Shown: piece by piece, positions 44,155 to 55,676 of the stretch
Layout of the letters: each line of letters opens with the position of its first letter
How positions within the stretch are numbered: the stretch's first letter is position 1
DNA from: Dicyema japonicum
Taxonomy: Eukaryota > Dicyemida > Rhombozoa > Dicyemidae
DNA: 64,000 nt
Direction: 5' to 3'
Assembly: GCA_011109175.1 (NCBI GenBank)
Contig: RDEW01000022.1
Span: 642,273-706,272 of the forward strand
The notes under the pieces: generated by a model
Seen by the model: only the letters and a program-made list of their open reading frames with translations
What the model was told of the DNA's origin: nothing
The model's database searches: none
Program-made: the position numbers and the translations under genes

Positions 44155-44820
44155 TCATAATATTAAGCTCTTCATTGACCATAACCTAATACATTTTGAT
44201 CCCACCTCATTTCGCTCCATCGACAAAGCAGTGGACCATTTAAACCATGTAATCCTTCAAGCTGAAAAGTTGTTTGTACCACGTGCAGTTTACAAATCCT
44301 ACAAGCCTACTCTGGACTCGGAGACTCGTCTCCTCGTCAAACAAAGAAACTCCCTGAAGATGAATCATCTGCAAACCTCTTCTGATTTGGAAAATATAAA
44401 ATGCTTAAATCAGAGAATTACAAAGCTCATCAGAGAAAAGAAAGATAGAGCGTGAAAACGCCTATTATCATCTATTGGACATGTGAAATCCACGAGTCTT
44501 TTGTAGAAAACTATTCGTCGAATCAAGCTAAACTTATCAGATGAATCAGAATCTTCGATATCAAATTCATTCAAGATCAATTCCTTAATTGGCAAACTGG
44601 CACGTCTAACGAATCTACCCCCGATCTTCCCCCAATGCTTGACCACGCCGCAATCAAAAATAATGGCTCCGGCTTCATCCGTCTGTGTGGCCAAGAAACA
44701 AGTCGTTTCTTCCATTCAAGGCTAGAGGCCTCAAATACACGAAATTTGGGGAAAAAACCCACCTCTCTTCAAACTCTAATGAAGGATGATCGTCGTCTAT
44801 TCAGGAAAGCCGTGGGTATT
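44155..44820 (+). mobile_element. LINE family A, internally deleted young copy
   Basis: The plus strand encodes DHLNHVILQAEKLFVPRAVY and DLENIKCLNQRITKLIREKK, then RIKLNLSDESESS. It then jumps straight to KINSLIGKLARLTNLPPIFP, VCVAKKQVVSSIQG and the beginning of the 3' end, breaking off in the VG codons near 44816. Both halves are almost identical to the element at 57.2-60.2 kb, in which about 1.1 kb of RT coding sequence lies between them. One UGA and one UAG occur in the first half. Confidence 0.82.
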
Positions 44821-44889
44821 TATTATGTCCCTAGTTACTCGATTCCGGGCTTCTCAAGCAAATACGAAAACTTGTAGAAAATTTACCTT

Positions 44890-45150
44890 TAACAAAGTCT
44901 AATAATAATTTTCATAAATATCGTCGATACAAATTGCTTTATAGAGGATATTTGAATATTGAGAATTAAAAGAATTGTTAATTCCTATATCAAGAAGTTG
45001 AAGAATAGCTGTTGTATTTTTTGGAAGTTTGAAAAAAAGCAAGATTTGAATAATTTTGACAAATGTGACATCGAGCATTATCATGAAGAATTAAAATTTG
45101 TCGATTCTTTAAACATTTCGTATAAATTTTTTGTAACCAATTGCTGAAGA
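44890..45150 (-). mobile_element. pogo/Tigger-like transposase, DDE fragment
   Basis: The minus strand encodes KLPKNTTAILQLLDIGINNS followed by FNSQYSNIL. This matches the LPPNTTA.LQPLDQGI..SFK.YYR block at the end of DDE_1 transposases (pogo, Tigger, jerky). The catalytic Asp of QPLD remains as QLLD. Only this block is left. The frame begins just past the LINE at 44820. Confidence 0.65.
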
Positions 45151-45449
45151 TATCACTCATCAATCAGCGATACAAATAAAAAACGGAACACTCATTTTCT
45201 CGATTTTTTTCTATGAATGATTAATTTTTTAACAAAAATAGAATTTTAAAAATACAAACTTAACTTCAGCTTTTTAAAAAATTAAAACGCCCTATATTTT
45301 TGTACGTAATTAAATCCAGTTTTTTTCCTAACAAAATAAAAAAAAGAACAAAAAAATTCTCTATTTTTACCAAAGTTTTTTAACCGATTTTTATTTTATT
45401 ACACGTGTTGTTTCTTGTTACATGGTTCTACAACTTACATACCAATAAA

Positions 45450-45650
45450 AATGAGAAATTATTGCTTATTATAAAGTTGGAAAGTCATATCGACAAATTC
45501 GAAATCTTACTGAAAGATCCCTCAGTGCTATCTCGAGAGTCATCGAAAACTTCACCATGAATGATTCCTTCGAGAAAAAAAAGGCTCAGGCGGAAGATTT
45601 TCCCTTAACTCTGATGATCTCGAAATAAATGAAAGTATATGAGATTACAA
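45450..45650 (+). mobile_element. Tc1/mariner-like transposase, N-terminal HTH
   Basis: The plus strand, in one frame, gives IIAYYKVGKSYRQIRNLTER followed by SLSAISRVIENF. This is the first paired-like helix-turn-helix of Tc1-type transposases (I..L...GKSYR.IA..L..S.STVS.VI). It is followed by K/Q-rich sequence and stops. A DDE part of the same type lies on the opposite strand at 47430-47900. Confidence 0.6.
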
Positions 45651-45689
45651 AAAATATTCAACAAAAAAAGTTTTTTATAATTATAATTT

Positions 45690-45855
45690 TAGAAAAGCAC
45701 AGTGGTTAGGTGTCGGGTAAAAGTTGCTTAGTTCACTGGTTCGATTCTCGCTGCTGTTCACCTGGTAGAAGGTTCCACGCATTTACGATGCGAAAAGGGC
45801 TTGACGAGTTACGCCGTCATCAGTGGAGATTCACTGCGGAACTGGATATTCACTC
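45690..45855 (+). repeat. SINE copy, head and body
   Basis: The head shows the A-box-like TGGTTAGGTGTCGGG and the B-box TGGTTCGATTCTC. The body is cttgacgagttacgccgtca and cactgcggaactggat, as in the copies at 27.2 and 56.6 kb. The tail is missing here; weakly similar sequence (taactgttttttact) reappears at about 46069, beyond the CENP-B-like fragment. Confidence 0.8.
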
Positions 45856-45859
45856 AACA

Positions 45860-46040
45860 TCCGAAGGGATAATTGGATACGAATTGAATGCCCAAGTTTA
45901 CGAGATTTTTCGTAATCTCAGGTTGAAAGGTTTCCCAATCAATGGGCCAACCTTAAAGCTAATTGCACGTAAAGTTGCATATAGAAATTCAAATCAAGAT
46001 TTCGATGGCTTTACAGATTTAAGAAGCAATTCGAAATAAA
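45860..46040 (+). mobile_element. pogo/Tigger-like CENP-B-type HTH fragment
   Basis: The plus frame gives IIGYELNAQVYEIFRNLRLK, GFPINGPTLKLIARKVAY and NSNQDFDGF. This corresponds to the Tc5/CENP-B DNA-binding repeat (LE.AL..WF...R..G.PVSGP.L...A..F......F.AS.GW). The pogo-like DDE fragment at 44.9 kb is on the other strand, so they are not simply two ends of one intact element. Confidence 0.6.
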
Positions 46041-46099
46041 ATTCTTTCCCCAATTCGGGGTAGCACTGTAACTGTTTTTTACTGAAATTAAGTATATGT

Positions 46100-47420
46100 T
46101 CTGCACGAGAGAAACCCTAGGCATCTTACGTGCTTATGGCAACGCGGTAGTGCTTTAAAAAATTTTAGAAAAGAAAATATGATGAAGGCTACCTCTCATG
46201 TGGGTTTTCTCAGAACGGATCTATTTACTTCATACGACAGAATGTGTAATATGCCATCATATAATGCCTAACACATCCCTTGCTCCTGCCTACTATCTAT
46301 AAATTTATTGATGAAGCATCCATATTTAAAATATAAAGATATTTCCCTTTTTTCAAAACAAATTAATGCATCTCCAAGTGCAAGTTGGAAATGTCCAAAA
46401 TCGACCAGAGCATCTTATGAAGTATATAATTATTTTAATTAAACAGGCGAGTTATCTTGTAGCACGCTGTGGAGAGGCACATGCAAAAATCTTATAAAGC
46501 CATGTTCAAAAAAGATCATCGAGTGTATTTATGGCGAACAAATGAAAGTGGATCTTGTTTTTTTGTCAATTAATACTATTTCAAGGCGAATTCATAAACT
46601 TTCGGTTTCAATGATTCTAATGGTTTTTGCCATTCAAATTGATGAGTGAAATGGGATCCAGTTCTTTTGTGGAGGATTGACATGCAGAAGTAAGATGATT
46701 GTCACGTGGAAGGGTACAGCAACGTTTGTTTGAATTACGAACTTGTTGTGTTTCTTAAGAATCTAACTTTTCCAATTTACAAAAATTTGGAAAACAATCT
46801 TTGGTTACATATAGCGGCTTCTCTGACTGCGTGGCTATTCCCTCTCAGGATAGCGAGCCAGATTCGCTCAAGTAACCAGCAGCGCTCATGAGGGTCTCCT
46901 GATCGTACTACCTTTTCCAACGAATTAAATATCAAACTGTTTATATTGAACGACAAAGTAATGGCCTTAACACGGAAAGTTCAATTTTGTTGGATAAAAT
47001 TTGAGTTCAAAATCCATTCAAAGTTAAAGTAATACCAGCAAATCTAACATCAACTGAAAATGAACATCTTATTGACATCAAAATCAACGTCAAATCAGAT
47101 ATATAAAAATAAATCCCTTTTTTTAATTTTTAGAGAGCATACATTTCAAAATATCTTGATATCTCAGAAAAGGATACATAAACTATTGCCTCTTCCAACG
47201 AATTACTTATGCGAATGGGGTTTTTAATTTGTACAGTGCTTATAGCATAGAAAATTGTGCACTAAAGTTCTCAATTTTTTTAAGAAAAATAGTTTCATTT
47301 TTTAATTAATTCCGACTTTTATCTTATATATAGAGCTTCATTGAGTTTTTTATTATCATTAAATTCCTAATTACGGAACAAACAGAAATTTTTTATTTTT
47401 ACTGATCAATGAAAATCGTA
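46100..47420. other. AT-rich stretch, nothing recognised
   Basis: No frame longer than 61 codons and no match to the LINE, SINE or transposase families of this window. It may be the decayed interior of a transposon between the two Tc1-like pieces. Confidence 0.4.
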
Positions 47421-47429
47421 CATTTGAAT

Positions 47430-47900
47430 TTTTACATTTTGTGTGTCCACAATGTGCGAAATATACGTGCCAAAAGCTTTTTTCATTGAATTAATGAGCT
47501 TCTCTGTTAAACTTTGTGGGATTTCCTCCCAAACTCTTAAAACCTCCATCTTCAAGTCATTTATGGTCCCATAATTGCTATTGCACGTTTCTCATTTTAC
47601 GTGACTCCACAAATTCTCGATGGGGTTTAAATCCGGAAACTGAGGGGACCGCTTGATTTGTTTAATTTGTTTTTCATTAAAAACCTCTTTTATGATCCTC
47701 GCTGTGTGGCTTGGTGCGTTATCCTGCTGAAAAACGTAGTCTCATAGACCCCTTTTTCAGCAGACTGAGGGAGATGATTTGTAAGAATGCTTATGTATCT
47801 TGCAGTATTCATATTACCCTCAATGGCTACCAAATGGCCCACACCGTAATAAGAGAAACACCCCCAGAACATGATTTTTCCTAAAATTGAAATTTCAGTA
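47430..47900 (-). mobile_element. Tc1/mariner DDE transposase remnant
   Basis: The minus strand encodes VMFWGCFSYYGVGHLVAIEG, NTARYISILTNHLP, FQQDNAPSHTA, SPQFPDLNPIENLWSHVK and EIPQSLTEKLINSM. This is the second half of a Tc1-type DD34E transposase: the second Asp in QQDNAP and the Glu in PIENLW are both visible. A frame change lies at about 47745 and a stop follows SHVK. The N-terminal half is absent here. Confidence 0.78.
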
Positions 47901-48189
47901 AGCTAACCTTTTCCAAACTTATGAGTTATATACTAAGCACTGTACATCTACAAAAACAAAATATATAAACTCAATGCTTTTCTGATATGAGGATAAGTTG
48001 TCAACAATAACTCATAATGTCACACAACTATGCTATGATAAAAAATTACCTCTGTTCACATTAAAATTGTTTTTGGTTATTACAATTATGAAATTGTTCC
48101 GCACACAAAATTAGCCCAAAAAGGTTTCGCGAGCACCTTAAGGTTGGGAACCACTGATTTATAATAATAAATAAAATTTTTATTTAATA

Positions 48190-48470
48190 AAAATGTCTTT
48201 AGGAAAATGAATAACTCGTCATCTAGCGGTTCGGACGATATCTCCGTTCTCGAACTTAAGTACCTGAGTTGTTCCACGACGCTGGCAATAACACAAATTT
48301 TCAATCTCTCAATACACGAGAATAAGATTCCGTTAATATGGAAGAAATCACTGGCCGTTATTCATCAGTTCTTTGTCACTGGTGTTGGAAAAACTAGATC
48401 CTTTCTACCCTGGGAGCCAGACTGGATTCCCTTTATTTATTCATACATCACGTGGACTTGGTAACCTCAA
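48190..48470 (+). mobile_element. LINE family C, RT entry segment
   Basis: The plus frame begins MNNSSSSGSDDISVLELKYL, then ATLAI-like TTLAITQIFNLSIHENKIPL and WKKSLAV. This is the S.G.DGI....LK.......L..IFN.S.....IP..WK.A.V block of LINE RTs. The same run occurs in degraded form near 36.7 kb. Downstream RT is missing. Confidence 0.65.
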
Positions 48471-48519
48471 GGATCCAAAAATTGGAATTATTTAGACTTT
48501 TACACATTCCCCATTATCT

Positions 48520-49250
48520 TCTCGCCCATCATTTGAGCTTCAAATAAAAATTTGTTCTACCGAGTATCGAGTAAGTCTTCGCTGCATTGATTGTCTTTCT
48601 ATCACTATCGGCACAGAGCAAGATGAAAGTATTAAAAAACCTATGTCTCAGAATATTATTGAGATCGTCAAAAAATACGTCCACATCGTTACTGTGGAGA
48701 ACACTAATCGTTCCCCAGTCATGGTATACCTTATGTAACTCCGGCGGGACATCCTCGAGATAGCAATATCCCCTGACCATCCCCTCGGGCTTGACAACTA
48801 GCCTTGTTTCTTGCTTTTTCTCTCTTAAATAGTCAAGGTCTTCTGCGTTTTCAAAATTCAACCTGATATTTTTCAACTCCGATTTATTTACCTTCAACCA
48901 TCAAACTACCAAGATGATAATCAAAAAGACGTATATAAACTATAAACGTGGAAAGTTGGATTCTTACAGAAACGAGACCGACGCGTACTCAACGACATTT
49001 TTTGTGTTTCTTTCATCTTTTTTGATGCTGCTGTTGAGTTCTTTACAAACTGTCTAATTTTTGAAGACAAAAAATGAATTCCACGTGGTTTTATCGCTAA
49101 TCGAGGCTTCCACTTCCCTCCTGAAATTATTAATCTTCTCAAAGAACTCAGGAGGATCAAATCAATGAACTCTGGTGAAGGTAGAATCGAATATCTTTCT
49201 GATTGACGGCCAACCTTAAAATCCAAGACCAATGAATAGAATGACTTTAT
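48520..49250. mobile_element. LINE-like debris, orientation unclear
   Basis: A stretch at 48600-48680 (gatcgtcaaaaaatacgtcc and neighbours) is the reverse complement of 62.46-62.57 kb, where it belongs to a family C RT C-terminus. Another at 48750 recurs at 52.46 kb. On the minus strand a 122-codon frame (48529-48897) and a run SPEFFEKINNFRREVEASIS near 49120 are open; on the plus strand LSLSAQSKMKVLKNL fits the RT C-terminus. I cannot decide which strand codes. Confidence 0.45.
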
Positions 49251-49679
49251 TTCTATCTAAATTCTTTAACTAGATCACATGTTTTTGGAAAACCCTAAGA
49301 AGATAAATTTCAGACAGATGCCCCTCAAATTGTCTCTCAAGTAAAAATTGTGTCTTATCCTTCCGTGACCAGACCAACTTATTAATGGGTCATGCGAAGA
49401 TAAACCACCTTCTTTCCCCAAAGGATTCCGCTATATGAGACCATACCGCATTCTCTAATTACGCAACTTTTTAACAACCCTCGAAACTCGAATACAAGAT
49501 GGCTTGATCTTTTTTTTGAAATAACAACAGCTCATTCCGTGCACCTCCCAGTAAATATGGTATTTCTCCAATTTAATGTATCGAGATGCAACTTGGCCAA
49601 GTTTCTGGCATCTGAAATATCTGATTGCAGAGTCTTGCTACCATTTTCTGGAAACCAACATGTAATCCAGATCTTATAA

Positions 49680-50448
49680 TCATGGAATACCTTACGGAAC
49701 ATCCACTTATATACATTTTAATGTGTAAAAGAACGGAAGAAAGTTATAAAAAAGTTTTTTCGGAATAAAATCATTGGAGCCATCGTTATCACCGAGGACA
49801 ATTATGACTGATTTCGAAAAAGCAGCTATAAATGGATTTAATATTATATTTCCTGATGCTATTACGAAGGGCTGTTTTTTTCATTTGTCCCAATCCATAT
49901 TTAGATGCATCCAATCACAGGGATCAGAGAGAGAGACAGAATTCGCTTTGAAAATGCGCATGACTGCGGCGCTCGCATTTGTCCCAACATTACATGCTGT
50001 TCATTATTTTGAACATTTGTGTGATTGCAACAGTTTCCCAGAAGAAGCTCAACCTGTACTGGATTATGTATAAGATATTTGGATAGGACGTCCCGAACGC
50101 CGTCAAGTGGGTCCTTGTGCACGTTTTGCCCAAGGATTGTGGAATTTTTTTGAAGCAGCGAGAGTTGCTGGGCCTAAAATAAATAACTCTTGCGAAGGAT
50201 GGCATCATTCTTTTAATTCTTTAATTGGAGCGTGTCATCCTACGATTTGGAAGTTTATTGATGTTTTGAAGAAAGAACAAGCAAGAAATGAAATTAAAAT
50301 TGAACAGTATATTGCTGGTGGGGAAGGTCCTACACAAAAGAAAAAATACAGAGATAATGCTTTAAGAATTCAACGCATTGTAAATGACTTCGATAATCGC
50401 GAAATTCTTGACTATTTAAAAGGCATTGCCTATAATTTAGCATTTTAG
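49680..50448 (+). mobile_element. Mutator-like (MULE) transposase, C-terminal two thirds
   Basis: The plus strand reads YILMCKRTEESYKKVFSE, then TIMTDFEKAAINGFNIIFPD (MULE DDE first-Asp region), TKGCFFHLSQSIFR (the CxxH block), TAALAFVP, EGWHHSFNSLIGACHPTIWK and FIDVLKKEQARNE. One UAA at 50071 interrupts an otherwise open frame to 50448. The MTDFE..A, KGC.FH and EGWH blocks are characteristic of the animal MULE transposases with a FLYWCH-type N-terminus, which is not visible here. Inverted repeats were not found. Confidence 0.8.
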
Positions 50449-50793
50449 AAATTAACACAAAGTTTTTGTTAATAATTGTCATAAACTTGTTTTCTAAAAA
50501 TTATATTATCATAAATATTCACTTAAAGTTTGACCTTAGGTTTTAATCAATAATCAGTAAGATAATCAATAATTTTTCTATCACTTTAACAAATACACAC
50601 ACGTGTGGTGCACATCGTTGATTAAAATTTAACACTATTTGGAGAATTGAAGTTTTCAAATTTCTTCTATCTTAGGGATCTGGCCACGTGACTCATATCG
50701 TCAAATTAATCTCCAAAATCACATTTTAATGATAATATAAAAAATCAAAATTTCTACCTCTTCTTTCAAGAACCCACGTGGTCGCTTGAATTA

Positions 50794-50914
50794 ACCGGCG
50801 ATGAATTTACCAGCGATGAAATTACCTCGCGATGAATTACCAGCGATGAATTTACCGCGATGAATTTACCTCGCGATGTAATTACCAGCGATGAAATTAC
50901 CGGCGATGAAATTA
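50794..50914. repeat. 15-bp minisatellite, about eight units
   Basis: Units of 14-16 bp of the type accagcgatgaaatt or accggcgatgaattt are repeated head to tail about eight times, some with acctcgcgatgaatt. The array interrupts a LINE-like family D frame on the minus strand just after the [13 protein letters not shown] block, where it encodes Ser/Val-rich repeats. Confidence 0.88.
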
Positions 50915-51080
50915 GAACCGGGAAAAGGGTCATCTCGTCAGGTCTTTTTCCATCTCCTCGATCAAGACCCATTGGTTCAAGCTGTGATGTGAAGCTTGTA
51001 GCCTTTAGAGCTCTGACGATCACATCGTTCAGAGCAGCGTGACGTGGTCCTCTTCTGGCGCTTCTTCTACAGGACATCAA
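50915..51080 (-). mobile_element. LINE-like family D fragment
   Basis: The minus frame gives [40 protein letters not shown] and then passes into the minisatellite. The C.R..GR..RH..LN..I and DGKRPDG.TL blocks are the best preserved example of the family D C-terminal domain in the window. The part upstream of the zinc-like region is missing. Confidence 0.75.
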
Positions 51081-51089
51081 TTGATTTAG

Positions 51090-52700
51090 AAAAAGGCTTT
51101 GTAAAAAATCCAGATTTTACGATTATCCTTATTTGAGATAAACAAAGAAAAAAACTGTTTGTTAATCAAAAATACTAAGCCAAGCATGTCAAACACGAGG
51201 CTCTTTGAAAGCAAGTGTGCGTACAAAAGGATTTTGTTGTACAGTCGACGTCATTTGGGCGGACAGCGTCATTAAAATGAGACCACCAGAGAGCAAATCG
51301 ACAGGCCGCAGTTATGAGCGTTTATGTGGTCAGAGGACGTTCATACGCTTAAACTTTACGCAGGCGTTTACTTCCATGGGATGCACGTAGCTTACGTCCA
51401 TAACATAATTGTAGCAAATTTTAATAAAATAATAATATTGTGGAATCGTGTCCGTTATTATATTGTCTTTATAAAGCATTGGGCAAACTGATCCCATTTA
51501 GAATCAGTTAACAGTCCTGTACGTTCATGCGCTGGCACGAAGGAAGAACAACGGGCAAAGATGAGGTCTCTGTTAGAATGTATCGGGATCACGTGATAAT
51601 TAGTTTTGTTTTACCGTGGTCTTGGGTTAAATAAATAAAAAAAGAAGAAAAGGAAACTTGCAGACATTAGAAATGCAGTCTGATTCTACGCTCAGACCAA
51701 AATACCTCGAAGTGGGGACACCTGGCTTCTCTGATATCTTCCTTAAAAATTATCAAACTTCAGAAAGTTTCATGAAATTAACAACATCTTCTCAGAGAAA
51801 AAGACTGAAATTTGTAATCACTGATCAAGGTCGGAACTGCTCAAATATACGAAAATTGTCATAAAAAATGGACCTCACGACAAAACAAAGACTAAAGAGT
51901 GATTTGATGATCTTGAAAAAATGATTACAGTTGTTATATTTAGCTTTTGGGGCGTTAGTGTTGTAGTAGGCTTGCATCTATCACATTTCTTTTATACTCA
52001 AATAATCTTATGCGGCCCCTGGAGGTTTTTGAATTTGACTGCCTGTACTAAGGCTTCTGCACTAAACCATATTGCACTGTTAATTTCAGACATTTGGTTA
52101 AATTAGTAAAATTGGAAGCTATTTTCATGAGAATTATTCAAAAAGTTAAATCTAATGTAAAAAATTAAGATCATAGCTACTATTGTAGTAGATAAAATGT
52201 TGGTAATCTTTTCAAGGAGAGATATGCCAACAATTGCATACAATAGATCAAAACTCACTTTCTTGCCAAAAAACAACCAAATATTATATTTGGTAGTGGA
52301 AATAGCACCAAGCTACGATTTATTAAACTTGGTTTATAGAATGGTGAATTTTTATTAAATTTTAATTATTGATACCAACCGAAAAAATTGATAGTTATGT
52401 AGAATTGAATGAGGCAGAAAAAGCAAGGATCGACAATGCATAATTGATTAAAGTACCTCGGAACTTCCTCAAGATAGCAATATACCCTGACCTATCACGA
52501 TTAATTGATTAAAAAAATTAAAAATTATTTCCAAAGACCAAGGGTAAGGATTAATTGATTAAATAACGTTCAAATTAAATTAGTTTATAAAATAATAATT
52601 TTTGTATTATAATAAAATTTTAAATCATACTCTTGTTTGTTGGTTTCGTTGATGGGCCGTGTAAGTCTTAAGTCCTTTAATTAATCAACACAAAGTTATC
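51090..52700. other. Unassigned spacer before SPT5
   Basis: A plus frame at 51658-51864 (with NYQTSESFMKLTTSSQRKRL) is protein-like, but no domain is recognisable and it does not continue into neighbouring exons. A short segment at 52.45-52.50 kb is LINE-like. The rest is AT-rich with nothing recognised. Confidence 0.35.
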
Positions 52701-52713
52701 TAAAATATAGAAT

Positions 52714-55247
52714 ATGAGACAAAATAAAAGGAAACATTCAAAACTCAGCTATAATGACTTTATAATCGATGAAGCAGGTATAAATGTAAACTCTCACAAT
52801 CAGAAGTCGACGATGAAGAAGAAGCCGAGGACAGCTACCACTATTCCGACGAAGAGGTCATTGACTACGATGAAGAAGATAAAACCAATTTTTCACGACC
52901 AAACCTATTCTCTACAAGATTTGAGGATATTTACTCGTATTTCTTCTAATTGACAATAGTGATTCCAAAAGACGAGAAATCGAGGACTACTACGAGAGAC
53001 TATACAGCAAACAAACTCGTACCGAGGAAACTGACGAAATTTCAGGAGAAATTTCCCGCCAAAAACTCCTCCAAGTGTAAAGTGAGGATTTAGTGTAAAC
53101 CGCAGAGACCCCAATCTTTGGTTGGTTAAATGTCGAATTGGTGAAGAGAGGACTACTGCCCTCCAATTAATGCGTAAATTCATAGCTATGCAGGACACTG
53201 ACAACGTATTTGTTCTCAATTCCTATTTAGAGTCTTATGATAAAGTCAGTGATTACTCGGGATTCTCTTAAGGGCTATATTTACATTGAGGCATACAAGC
53301 AAGCTCACACTAAGCAGGCTATCGATGGTGTTGGGAGTCTTAGAACAGCAAAGACTGCCCAAATGGTCCCTGTGAGGGAGATGACAGATGTCCTTAAAAC
53401 AATTAGGGACACTGAGTTGAAACCAGGCACGTGGGTTAGAGTCCGTTCTGGGTTATACAAGGATGACCTGGCCAAGGTATTGTTTGGTTTCATTCAGGTG
53501 GCCGAAGTTCGCCATGCTGAAAACCAAGTATCCTATATTTGGTCCCCCGAATTGATATGGGGAGAATATCTGAGAACAAACGGCGGTATAATAGTACAGA
53601 AACCAAAAAGAGACCACAACAGGCACGGTTTTCTGTGGATGTCATTCGGTTACTCTTCCTCCTTACATTAGAGAGTTGGGGGGAACTGTGGGCAGGAGTG
53701 AGGACTACTACATTTACCAAAACTCTCGTTTTACAAAGTCAGGGTTCCTTCTTAAAGTATTTCAAATAAATGCAATTGTATGGGGTTTATTTATTGTTAG
53801 ATATCTGGAGGAGTAACCCCACTCCCAGAGGAACTATCTCGCTTTGATCAGTCTGGTAGTTGTATGTGGACATTTCAGAAAACACAGTAACGTCAGAGTC
53901 TAACATATTTGTGGAAGGAGACTTGGTGGTTGCCATAAAAGGGGATCTTTATGGACTGGAAGGTAAAGTTCGTTCTGTGGATGACCAGACTGTAACCATG
54001 GAGACATCACATAATACTTTGAATGTATATATTATGGGTTGTTTGTAGGGAAGGACTATACAAGTCCATTGCAGTGAGTTGAGTAAGTTGATAAAAGTGG
54101 GAGATTCAGTGAGAGTGGTGAGAGGAGAGTATGAGGGGGACACTGGGATAGTGTTATTTGTTGATGGGAGAAAGGTGTACATTCTCTCAGACTCTACTCA
54201 ACAGGAGGTTGTTTAATTAATGATTACTTTAGTTTGAGACAACACTGAATTATGTTAGATTGGGTACTGATGGTAGTGGGACTGTAAATATTCTTGGAAT
54301 GTTTAAGATTGGTCAATTAGTACAAATAGAGTGAGAGTATTTATATATGGTAGACCACAGGTAGTGGGAGTTATTATAAGACTGGAGCGACATAACTTGG
54401 TTATTCTCAATCAATTTGGGAAGGTTTATCATATAATGATTGTAGACTATCAAGAAGAATCACAGTTCTCTAAGTAATAAGAAGGTTGGACATAATTCTG
54501 TCACATTGGACTGTGATAATCAACCTGTCTCTATCAATAGCTCTGTTAAGGTGGTTAAAGGTCCATTAGAGGTTGTATTAATATTTATTTTTAGAATGAG
54601 TCGGGGACTGTATTGTATATTTATAAGAACTTTGTATTTATAAAATCTGCCAATTTAATGCACAATGCTGGTACTTTTGTGGTGGTGGGACGAAATTTAA
54701 TGAGACTTGGAGTGGATAATGACTCCAGGAGACAAATTGCTGAGGGAAAATTTGGAATGAGTTCACCGCTCCCAATGGCCTCCCCCATGCAGTACGCCAA
54801 GACACCTAAAAGACAATCAATGAATGCTCAGAGGGGAGTGAGGGATAGGAGGATCATTGGAAATGCTGTTATGATAACTAAGGGACCACTTAAAGGTATT
54901 ACTACTTGTAAATTAAGGGAATATTGGAATCATTAAGGATGCCACAGACACAACAGCACAGGTTGAACTACACTGTCACTCCAGAACTGTCAATTTTGAT
55001 AGAGCAAACTTGTCGGCTGTTAGGTTTTACGAAAATGTTATTTAGACCTGGGAAAGACAACTCTTATGAGTTTTCAACCAATGAAGCCAAGTCTCTGGCA
55101 GTTAATCCTCGTCCGGTTGAACAAAAGCCAGGATCTGCCACTCCTAAAGGATCAAGAACCCCCGCATACCCACAAACACCAATGATTGAGGGAGATGGGG
55201 GATTGACTCCACATATAAATCCATTCAGTGAAGACTTGCATTCGTAA
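52714..55247 (+). CDS. SUPT5H: Transcription elongation factor SPT5
   Basis: The plus-strand gene has many 20-26 nt introns. SPT5 is the DSIF subunit that clamps RNA polymerase II. In order: an acidic N-terminus ([18 protein letters not shown]), the NGN domain ([40 protein letters not shown]), KOW1 ([18 protein letters not shown]), [13 protein letters not shown]2 ([20 protein letters not shown]), KOW3 ([19 protein letters not shown]), KOW4 ([20 protein letters not shown]), [23 protein letters not shown]5 ([19 protein letters not shown]) and a very short C-terminal repeat region ([17 protein letters not shown]). The frame must change by one base near 53525-53541 (before LVPRID), which looks like a missing base. 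One junction before the C-terminal repeats is unresolved. Stop is at 55247. The C-terminal tail is far shorter than in vertebrates. Confidence 0.94.
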
Positions 55248-55249
55248 AT

Positions 55250-55676
55250 ATTGTTATTATTTGTAGTGTACCTGATTATGGAAGGATTAATTGGCAATCT
55301 CCATTGGATACTCCTTGTTTATATTTTTATTATTCTTAGCTAATTTGTATGATTCGCCAATGTACTCTGTTGGGTCTTCTAAGATTAACCAAGATGACTA
55401 ATATTTCTTGTTATTTTAGTTCTTTATTATTAAGTGTAATTGAATCTTATGCTTTATGATACCCTCGTACCTTAGCTTTATGTCTCACAAATAAAAATCA
55501 ATATCACCTCGGATGCAAAGTCAATCACTCTACATTCTTAAATTTTTATATAAAATTATCGAAATATTATAAACCAAATTTAAAAAAAATAATAATTTGT
55601 GGTAATTTAATTGACATTTTTGCGATTGTTCTACTTATATTCAAAAGTCCATTAAATTTATTATTTTCTAACGGGA
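55250..55676. other. Spacer between SPT5 and RAB5
   Basis: 430 bp of AT-rich DNA that should hold the SPT5 3' end and the RAB5 5' region. No ORF, and no motif beyond A/T runs. Confidence 0.5.

Noticed and set aside
48529-48897. 122-codon minus frame (KSELKNIRLNFENAEDLDYL) as a host gene
   Set aside because: Part of it is the reverse complement of a LINE C-terminal segment found at 62.5 kb, so repeat origin is more likely; strand left open.
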